Source of the DNA: JBFELO01 sp041552055
GTDB taxonomy: Bacteria; Acidobacteriota; Thermoanaerobaculia; Thermoanaerobaculales; Sulfomarinibacteraceae
Assembly: GCA_041552055.1 (NCBI GenBank)
Contig: JBFELO010000049.1
Span: forward strand, 1-30,109
Length of the DNA: 30,109 nucleotides
Direction: 5' to 3'
Part shown: piece by piece, positions 24,601 to 30,109 of the stretch
How the letters are laid out: each line of letters begins with the position of its first letter
Position numbering within the stretch: the first letter of the stretch is position 1
Notes under the pieces: generated by a model
The model's input: only the letters and a program-made list of their open reading frames with translations
What the model was told of the DNA's origin: nothing
The model's database searches: none
Translations under genes and position numbers: made by a program

Positions 24601-26187
24601 CCCCCCAGCTCCTCCCGTGGGTGTCAAGAGATCCACGGTGAAGGTGCACGCCCCCCCTCCTGGAAGGTCGCCGCCGGTCATGTCCAGGTACGTCTCGTCG
24701 AGAAGTACCAAAGTGGCCATCGACGAGCCGGCGCCGCAGAACCCGGCCGGCGGCAGGGAAGCCACCGCCACTCCCGGCAGGAAGGCGCTGATGTTGTCCA
24801 GAAAAGCGATGTCGGAGGCGGCCGACGTCGCGCTGGTGTTGGTGATCGTAAACTCGACGGTGGCTGTCTGGCCGGCTCCGACCGGGTCGGCCAGGAAGGT
24901 CTTGGTCAGCCGCGGTGCGAGGTTCACCACCAGCACGTCCGACGCTGGGTCTCCCACAACGGGCGAACCACCGACATCCGCGGTGATCGCGCTGGTGACG
25001 TTGGAGTAGACGCCGGCTGCGGCGGCCGCCGGCACCTGCAGGTTCACGCCGAACGTGCAGGAGCCCTCGGGCGGGAGGTTCCCGCCGGTCAGCGAGAGCA
25101 GACCGGTGCCGGTGATCTGGGAACCAGGACCGCACACGTCGCTCACGGGCAGGCCGGTCGCCGCGAGTCCGGACAGGGTCGCGTCGAGATCGTCGGTGAA
25201 GGCGATGCCAGTGGCCGCGAGCGAGCGGTCGCTGTTGGTGACCGTGAACTCGAGGGTCACCGTGTCGCCCGCGATGACCGGATCGTCGGTGAACGACTTG
25301 ACCGCGAACACGGTTCCGGCGGCCACCTCCAGGCTCGCGCTGGAGACGCCGCTCGACACCGTCGTGGACGGGTTGGACGAGGTCAGCTCACCGCTGACGT
25401 TGACGACGCTCCCCACGGCCATCGCGGTGACGTCTACGCTGACGGTGCACGTGGCGCCGGCCGCCACCGACGCATCGCCGCTAAAGGCCGGGGCGTACGA
25501 AATGGATCCCGTCCCGGGCGTGGCCGTGATTTCTCCTCCGGTGCAGGTGGTCGATGCGAGGGAGGGATCGGCAACAACCATGCCGGATGGCAGGGAGTCG
25601 GCGAAGGTGAGAGAGAAGGCGGTCGAAGAGTTGGCGGTGTTGTCAATGTTGAACGTCAGCGTGCTCCGGGCTCCGAACGCGATCGAAGGCGGCGAGAAGC
25701 TCTTCGAGAATCCGGGCCGGTCGGAGGCCACGGTGAGATCGGCCGTTGCGGGACCGCTGTTGCCGGCGCTCGAGGTCAGATCGCCAGACACGTTGGTGTG
25801 GGTTCCCACGGCGCTGCTCGTCACGTCGACCGACACGGTGCACGCGGACGGGCCCGAGACGGCTCCGTCGGTGAACGTGATGGTCCCTCCGCCGTCCGGT
25901 GCGGTGAGTACGCCGCCGCACGTCGTCGAGGCGTTGGCAGGAGAGGCGATCGTCACGCCCGCCGGCAGCGTGTCGGTGAAGTCGAGCAGCGTCGCCGGAC
26001 CGGGATCGGAGTTGTCGATGTCGAAGCGAAGGGTCGACACGCTGCCCACGCCGATTGTGGAGGGCACAAACGTCTTCGTGAACGACGGCGGAAGCTGGGC
26101 CTGTGCGGATCCAGGGCCAGCAAACACCGCCACGAGAACGACCACCGCCACCGATCCGATCGACTGCCACCTGACACGCGCCATCAT
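21664..26187 (-). CDS. 1507-aa surface protein of eleven DUF7933/DUF11-like repeats with IPTL-CTERM-like tail
   Basis: Start ATG 26187 (GAAGG upstream; a second ATG follows directly). Signal peptide to ~residue 30 (VAVVVLVAVFAGPGSAQA). Eleven repeats of 121-137 aa begin near residues 35, 158, 292, 425, 562, 694, 827, 959, 1087, 1212 and 1343. Repeats 1, 2 and 9 are one type (STL-F-IDN, LPAG--VA-P, TTC-GG, LTSS-GNSGPA). The other eight are a second type (TLEFT-TN, FTDDLDA, GLP--DVCG-GSQ, SCTFSVTLQVP, NTTS). Each repeat has exactly two cysteines, 22 in all. The C-terminus AIPTLDRRALLLLAAL, a hydrophobic run and LRARK is an IPTL-CTERM-type sorting signal. A filamentous adhesin or sheath protein is likely (inference). 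A possible -35 TTGACC is at 26241-26236. Confidence 0.9.
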   Translation of the reverse strand: MMARVRWQSIGSVAVVVLVAVFAGPGSAQAQLPPSFTKTFVPSTIGVGSVSTLRFDIDNSDPGPATLLDFTDTLPAGVTIASPANASTTCGGVLTAPDGGGTITFTDGAVSGPSACTVSVDVTSSAVGTHTNVSGDLTSSAGNSGPATADLTVASDRPGFSKSFSPPSIAFGARSTLTFNIDNTANSSTAFSLTFADSLPSGMVVADPSLASTTCTGGEITATPGTGSISYAPAFSGDASVAAGATCTVSVDVTAMAVGSVVNVSGELTSSNPSTTVSSGVSSASLEVAAGTVFAVKSFTDDPVIAGDTVTLEFTVTNSDRSLAATGIAFTDDLDATLSGLAATGLPVSDVCGPGSQITGTGLLSLTGGNLPPEGSCTFGVNLQVPAAAAAGVYSNVTSAITADVGGSPVVGDPASDVLVVNLAPRLTKTFLADPVGAGQTATVEFTITNTSATSAASDIAFLDNISAFLPGVAVASLPPAGFCGAGSSMATLVLLDETYLDMTGGDLPGGGACTFTVDLLTPTGGAGGTFVNTTEPIIATVEDVPQLGEPASDSLTVVTAPRLGKEFIDDPAVPGGTTTLEFTISHDVLAPADATAIAFSDDLTATLPALTAIGLPLDDVCGAGSQISGTTNLAFSGGTLAPGASCTFSVTLQVPPGVLPGVYSNFTSDLVATVAGLSAASGPASDDLQVAGLSFTKEFNDDPVIPGGTVTLEFTIDNTGATLGATGMIFTDNLNSTLSGLDATGLPITDVCGPDSQISGTNFLMFTGGNLTAGTSCTFSVTLDVPAGAASGTYFNTTSDLVADIGGTPVVLPPATDRLVVNADLLQLSKAFTDDPVSPGDAVTLEFTLTNLDPAQTATGITFTDDLDAALSGLAAVGLPANDVCGAGSQISGAGLLTLTGGTLPAGGSCAFSVTLQVPPDVALGTTAINTTGPVTGTIGGLPVSGGAASDDLRIDFIDFSKAFDAPVGAGGTAVLSFVIDNLDSTNGVDGISFSDDLDAVVSGLAAVGLPVNDVCGAGSQIAGADFLTLTGGSLLPGGTCTINVTVQVPVAASPGTYFNTTSGLLVSGLPAASPATAALTVEPAPLFSKSFSPQLIQVGGISTLTFTIDNTAASVAASGLDFTDNLPAGIVVATPPNPTTTCSGGTLTAAAGSGVFSYTGGTVPAAAPCAVSVDVDGAVAGTLVNTSGDLTSSLGNSGPATATLTVVEGSFALTKTFLSGPVLRGGSVDLEFTLTNLSSVTALTDIAFTDDLDAVVPGLIAIGLPVVDVCGSGSQMSGAFLLSLTGGSLAPGASCVFTATVVVPADAPLGSFTNTTSTVTASAGGIPVSAPAASADLQTAYFTFDKTFLDAAIPGGTVALEFSILNPDQVNAATGIGFTDDLGAVVPGLVAIGLPAADVCGSGSQLDGTSVLTLTGGSLGPAETCVFSVTLQVPAGAPGGSYTNTTSILDATVGGTPVSGDVGSEASAVLDVGAAPAIPTLDRRALLLLAALMTFFGVWVLRARK

Positions 26188-26242
26188 CTTGCCGCCTTCA
26201 ACCGGAGATTCGTGATCCTTGCATCGTGAATGGGAGGTCAAC

Positions 26243-26255
26243 GGTGCCCGGCACC
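26243..26255. repeat. Degenerate palindrome-family copy beside the repeat-protein promoter region
   Basis: GGTGC, loop CCG, GCACC: a perfect 5-bp stem with the same GTGC-CCG-GCAC core as copies 3 and 5, but without their outer arms. On the minus strand it lies immediately upstream of TTGACC, a candidate -35 for the 1507-aa protein gene. Confidence 0.45.
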
Positions 26256-26693
26256 CACGTATTTCGCTCCGACTCAGGCTACCACGGTGTCCAATTTCGA
26301 TCGGCACCAGGTTGGTGCCATCCATTGGAAGGCGTGTATCAAGTGGTCAGCGCAACCCCAGATAGGTGTCGTTGAGGGACCAGCTGTGCGCCTGATAGGC
26401 ACCAGATAAGTGCCAGGTGTTCCCTTCACGCGGATTGACCCAAGTTTCTTGATGATTGTGGCCTCGCGTTCAGACCTCCCGGACTGCGATCATCCGCGCT
26501 ACTCGGCGACATGCGCAACATGTGCACACCCGGCAACGTTCCTGGGATGACAACGTGGTGGGTGCTGGCGTCGCGCCTCCTGTTTCGTTCTTCCGCCTCC
26601 GCGTCTTGCGCTTCGAGGTCACAGGTCGCGGCTTGTGATGACGGCCCGAGTCGGGCGCTGTAAGATCTCGATTCGAAATCGGGAGGTGAAACG

Positions 26694-26741
26694 GTGGCAC
26701 GAGGACAGAAGCTGACCGTAAACCTCGCCGTCACGCCGTAA
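26694..26741 (+). CDS. Possible 15-residue leader peptide
   Basis: GTG 26694 with GGGAGG seven bases upstream encodes MARGQKLTVNLAVTP and stops at TAA 26739-26741, 57 bp before the BamA-family gene start. The ribosome site is better than those of many genes here. It is either a short upstream open frame or the left-over start of a lost gene; I do not recognise the peptide. Confidence 0.3.
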   Translation: MARGQKLTVNLAVTP

Positions 26742-26798
26742 GCAGCGGCCACCGGATCGGCAGGGGCCAGAGCGCGAGAACAGCTGGAAGGAACCCAT

Positions 26799-27951
26799 GT
26801 GAAACCCTCAATCGGTCGCACAGCGCGAGCCTGGTGTGTCGTCGTCACGATGCTTTCAGCTCTTCTGAGTGTCTCTGATTTCAGTGCCGCGGACCAGGGT
26901 GAGGAGGCCATCGAGAAGATGGCCGAACAGGCCGAGGCCGCCAACGAGGCGTTGGGCGAGAGGCGCTTCTTCCTGATGCCGGTTCCCATCTCCAACCCGA
27001 CGATCGGAACCGGATTGGGTGTGATCACCATGCGCCTCTTCCAGGCGGGTGAGAATGCCCCACCGTCGAGCTTCATGCTCGGCGGCCTCTAACAGCTGGG
27101 CAGGTGGGGCGGGCGCGACGAAACACACCAAGGACGACCTGTACCGACTGTCCGGCTGGGTGGGCTACTTCGATGTCAATCTGGAGTTCTTCGGCGTAGG
27201 CGACGAAGCGGGAGACCGAGACAGATCGGTGACGATCAACCAGCGGGTTCCGTTTCTGGCACCACGGCTGCTGAGACGAGTCGCGAAAAACTTCTATCTC
27301 GGCGCTGGGTACCACCTCGTGACGGTCACCGCCGGCTTCACGAACCTTCCGGATTGGCTTCCCGGCGATATCCAGGAGCTCCTGCGAGAGGGAATCAAGA
27401 TCAGAAGCTCGGGGCTTGGCCTCGTGGCGGAGTACGATTCGAGGGACAACGAGTTCAACGCGTTCTCAGGCAGCTACCTCCTGTTGACGTCCAACTTCGC
27501 CAGGGAGGCTCTCGGCAGTGACCGAGACTACGAGCAGTACAACGCGGGGTACAACTGCCACGGCAAAGTCGGAAAGGACAAGGTCCTGGCCTGGCGCGCT
27601 ACGGGCTGTGTTTCTGGCGGGGGCGCTCCGTTCTGCGATACCTGTCTCATCGGCGGGGAGAACGACCGTATTCGGGGCTATGTCGGTGGGCAGTACCGCG
27701 ATGAGGTCAGCCTGACGACGCAGCTCGAGTACCGATGGAGGTTCTACAAGGAATGGGGCATGGTGGCCTTCGCCGGCGTCGGCCAGGTCGCACCGAGCAT
27801 CGGCGATATGAGCACCGACAATCTCCTGCCCAGCTATGGCGTGAGGATCAGGTTCATGGCATCCGAAGAGCACATGGTCAATCTCGGCATTGACTACGCA
27901 CGGGGCAAGGACTCCGACGCGTGGTATTTCCGGATTCGAGAGCCGTTCTGG
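26799..27951 (+). pseudogene. BamA/TamA-type outer-membrane surface antigen, frameshifted and with apparent stop loss
   Basis: Start GTG 26799, ribosome site GGAAGGAA, overlapping an out-of-frame ATG-TGA. Signal peptide, then RRFFLMPVPISNPTIGTGLG and SSFMLGGL, where the frame hits TAA at 27090-27092. The homologous sequence resumes in the +1 frame: NSWAGGAGATKHTKDDLYRL, YFDVNLEFFGVGDE, LVAEYDSRDNEFNAFSGSY, RGYVGGQYRDE, LEYRWRFYKEWGMVAFAGVG, DNLLPSYGVRIRF, YARGKDSDAWYFRIREPF. These are standard landmarks of the Bac_surface_Ag (Omp85 C-terminal) barrel. Members end at a Phe; here the next codon is TGG (27949-27951) where TGA would be expected, and the frame then runs on across the opposite-strand gene. 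The first break looks like a 2-base loss or 1-base gain near 27088-27091. A sequencing error is possible, but two lesions favour a decaying gene. Confidence 0.8.
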
Positions 27952-28005
27952 GCCAGAACCGGGAGAGGCGAGTTGTCCGCATCGGTGCCCGTCTGCGCCG
28001 ATGGG

Positions 28006-29754
28006 TCAGAAACCTCCGAAGACCGCCGTTCCGGCGACCAAGGTCGCCAGGATGCGTCCATCGAGGAGCCGCCCGGGTTCGCTTTCGCCCAGCACCAGGG
28101 GGTCGACGTCGGTGACCGTGATGTCGGCCCACATCCCCGGCTTCAGCACACCGGTCCGATCTTCCCAACCGGCGGCATAGGCCGACCAGTTGGTGTATCC
28201 GCGCAGGGCTTCCTCGGCGGTCAAGGACTCCTCCGGGTACCAGCCACCGGGTGGTTGCAGCTCCTTGTCGCGGCGGGTGATGGCTGCGTGCAAACCGTAG
28301 AAAATGTCATGGTCGGAGCCCGCCAGGTCGGCACTGAAGGTCAGTGGCACGCCGGCCTGTCGAAGGGTTCTCCACGCGTACGCTCCCTTGATTCGCTCGG
28401 GGCCGAGCCGGTCCTCCGCCCAGCTCTTGTCCTCGACGCAGTGGGGTGGCTGCATGGCCGCGATGATGCCGGCCGGTGCAAAGCGCGCGAAATCGTCGGG
28501 GTGGACCACCTGCGCGTGCTCGATGCGGTGGCGGAGCGCTCGTGTCTCAGGGCTGGCCCGTATCACCGACTCCAGAAAGGCCAGAGTTTCCCGGTTCCCG
28601 GCGTCGCCGATGGCGTGAACCCCGATCTGGAACCCCGCGCGCATCATCTCCGCTGCGAGCTCCTGGTCGAATCCGTAGTCGGCGCCGCTGACGCCGAGGT
28701 GGCCCGGTCGGTCGGAGTAGTCCTCGAGGAGTCTCGCGCCGCGCGAACCGAGCGCCGCATCGTAGTATGCCTTGACCGAGCGGACGGTGAGCATCGAGCC
28801 GTCGACCCTCGGACCGCGATCGATCCACTGGCGGCAGAGGGTCGCGTCCCGCAGGCTGATCATGGCGTAGACGCGGATCGGCAGCCGGCCCTCGGCCTCG
28901 AGCTCCTCGAGGGCGCGCATGACCTGCGCATCGGCACCGGCCTGGTGGACCGCAACGTAGCCGTCCCGCGCCATGGTTTCGAGGCCGGCGAGGACGAAGG
29001 TCTTCATCTGCTCGTCAGTCGTCTCGGGGATGGCGGAGGTCAGCAAGCTGGTGGCGCGATCGATCAGAACACCGCTCGGGTTGCCGGAGTCGTCACGGAG
29101 AATCCTGCCGCCCTCTGGATCCGGCGTGTTGCGGTCGATACCCGCGTGGCCGAGGGCGAGCCGGTTGCCCCACACGGCAAACCCGTGCAGGCTTCTCAGC
29201 ACGACGGGGTTGTCGGGAAAGCGCTCGCTCAACCGCTCGGCGGTTGGGTAGCGATTGGCCCACGCACCCTCGTCCCACCCCCAGCCGACGATCCACTCGC
29301 CCGGAGCGACATCGGAAGAGAACTGGGCGGCCCGCGCGATGGCCTCCTCCTCGGACTCGACGCCCACCAGGTCGACCTGGACTTTCTCGCGACCCAGTTC
29401 CTGGATGTGGGCGTGGGAGTCCACCAGCCCGGGCAGGATGACGGCGCCGTCCACATCGATGACGCGGGTCGTGCTCCCTCGGTGTGCCTCGGCATCGACG
29501 ACGGAACCGGCGAAGACGATTCGGCCGCCGGTCACGGCCACGGCCTCGGCATCCGGGTGCCAACCGCCCTCGTCATGTGGCGCGTCGGCCGCGGGGGTGC
29601 CGTCCGACGACGGCTCCCCCCACGCGAGGGTGTAGACCATGCCGTTGACCAGCAGCAGATCGGCACCCGAGTCGGGATGGTCTCGGCAACCGGCGGAGAG
29701 GGCACAGCAGGCCGCCAAGCCGAGCGCGACGCTCGCGGCAAGAACTCGATTCAT
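28006..29754 (-). CDS. YtcJ-like amidohydrolase (Amidohydro_3), lipoprotein
   Basis: 582 aa from ATG 29754 with GGAGGT six bases upstream; an in-frame ATG at 29799 lacks a comparable site. Signal ends in lipobox SAGC (Cys23), so it is a predicted lipoprotein. Landmarks: LLLVNGMVYTLA, DGAVILPGLVDSHAHIQELG with the H-x-H metal pair, GWGWDEGAW, QIGVHAIGDAGN, RHRIEHAQVV, MQPPHC, and LKPGMWADITVTDVDP. These define the metal-dependent TIM-barrel hydrolases of the YtcJ/NfdA group, which act on amides or related compounds; the substrate is unknown. Export to the envelope is common in this group. The 3' end converges on the broken BamA-family gene. Confidence 0.93.
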   Translation of the reverse strand: MNRVLAASVALGLAACCALSAGCRDHPDSGADLLLVNGMVYTLAWGEPSSDGTPAADAPHDEGGWHPDAEAVAVTGGRIVFAGSVVDAEAHRGSTTRVIDVDGAVILPGLVDSHAHIQELGREKVQVDLVGVESEEEAIARAAQFSSDVAPGEWIVGWGWDEGAWANRYPTAERLSERFPDNPVVLRSLHGFAVWGNRLALGHAGIDRNTPDPEGGRILRDDSGNPSGVLIDRATSLLTSAIPETTDEQMKTFVLAGLETMARDGYVAVHQAGADAQVMRALEELEAEGRLPIRVYAMISLRDATLCRQWIDRGPRVDGSMLTVRSVKAYYDAALGSRGARLLEDYSDRPGHLGVSGADYGFDQELAAEMMRAGFQIGVHAIGDAGNRETLAFLESVIRASPETRALRHRIEHAQVVHPDDFARFAPAGIIAAMQPPHCVEDKSWAEDRLGPERIKGAYAWRTLRQAGVPLTFSADLAGSDHDIFYGLHAAITRRDKELQPPGGWYPEESLTAEEALRGYTNWSAYAAGWEDRTGVLKPGMWADITVTDVDPLVLGESEPGRLLDGRILATLVAGTAVFGGF

Positions 29755-30109
29755 CTGTACCTCCGAAACCCCGAAGTGGGGTACCTCCTCACCCATCATT
29801 CGAACTCACGAACCGTATGCACCCGCGATGACGAGGAGGGCATGAGATGGGCACGGCGAGCCGCGACACCCGACAGGCAGGACATGATCAACCCCTCCTC
29901 CGTCGCCCATGGTAGCGCTTCGCCCATGACGGGAACCGGGTACCGCCGGGCAGTTCGCCGGAGCATTCCGCTTCTCGGATTGCGGTTCATACCCGGCAAG
30001 CGTGGGTACGGCGCGCAATGGGATGTCACCTCATCCCCCTGTCATTCTGGGGAGGGGCGACAGCCCCGACGGAGAATCTCCTGGGATCTCCGGAGAGACG
30101 GTGAGGTCG
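29755..30109. other. Right-edge stretch without a recognisable gene
   Basis: About 355 bp upstream of the amidohydrolase. Short open frames on both strands show no domain, signal peptide or convincing ribosome site. It probably contains the amidohydrolase promoter; I cannot identify a -35/-10 pair. Confidence 0.45.

Larger units (their letters stand above)
26188..26798. other. Divergent intergenic region of ~610 bp
   Basis: Near 26236-26255 it holds a TTGACC (minus strand) directly next to a perfect GGTGC-CCG-GCACC palindrome, which shares the core of the palindrome family. Further right are scattered GGCACC/GTGCC motifs (26310-26420) and a 15-codon open frame with a strong ribosome site at 26694. 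Larger open frames here have no recognisable domain. Confidence 0.5.

Noticed and set aside
27091..30109. A + strand frame open for about 1000 codons to the right edge
   Set aside because: From 28006 it is the codon-aligned antisense of the amidohydrolase gene, where + strand stops would require the rare codons TTA, CTA or TCA on the other strand. High GC explains the openness; only the part to about 27951 is protein-like.
1..30109. tRNA, rRNA, transposase, integrase or toxin-antitoxin genes
   Set aside because: I looked along both strands for cloverleaf-like arms, TTCGA loops, DDE or tyrosine-recombinase motifs and small paired genes and found none I could support.

Overview
The window is high-GC DNA from a Gram-negative bacterium. 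The evidence is lipoproteins with clear lipoboxes, outer-membrane beta-barrel genes including a BamA/TamA-type surface antigen, and many exported proteins with N-terminal signal peptides. An IPTL-CTERM-like tail, repeated DUF7933-type domains, DUF3604, small secreted 'PAG-Y' proteins and loose gene packing would suit Acidobacteriota (for example a Thermoanaerobaculia-like genome). That placement is inference; no rRNA or tRNA gene is present to fix it. I see no phage, plasmid, transposase or CRISPR locus. The region looks like ordinary chromosome with long gene-free gaps, dispersed small palindromes and several decayed genes.

Layout. Positions 1-3233 read leftward: a partial phosphotransferring dikinase whose domain order resembles rifampicin phosphotransferase more than PEP synthase, translationally coupled to an upstream PNPOx-like flavin-binding protein; a DUF2177 membrane protein; and a TspO remnant. 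Positions 3423-9160 hold a 798-aa secreted protein with a Cys-rich tail, an exported NTF2-like protein, a methyltransferase on the + strand and a small secreted protein, separated by two gene-poor stretches. Positions 9102-13267 read leftward: a DUF3604 protein with a good rho-independent terminator, a monoacylglycerol-lipase-like hydrolase and a HAD phosphatase. Positions 13386-18083 hold a serine-hydrolase lipoprotein between two copies of a 36-bp repeat, an NfeD-like protein, a GNAT acetyltransferase with a small secreted protein, and a SprT-like metallopeptidase. Positions 18084-21581 hold an exported M29 aminopeptidase divergent from a small outer-membrane protein, an oxidoreductase-like fragment and a URO-D/corrinoid-methyltransferase-type protein. 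Positions 21664-26187 are one 1507-aa surface protein of eleven repeats. Positions 26799-27951 are a BamA-family gene broken by a frameshift and apparently by loss of its stop codon. Positions 28006-29754 encode an amidohydrolase lipoprotein.

Working together: no multi-gene pathway is evident. The strongest functional units are the coupled PNPOx-like/dikinase pair at the left edge and the small GNAT operon. Much of the rest is envelope-facing: exported hydrolases and peptidases, a repeat adhesin-like protein and barrels. The most distinctive non-coding feature is a family of 23-27 bp palindromes with the core GTGC-NNN-GCAC (five recognisable copies plus one degenerate copy), all in intergenic gaps, often between convergent or divergent genes.
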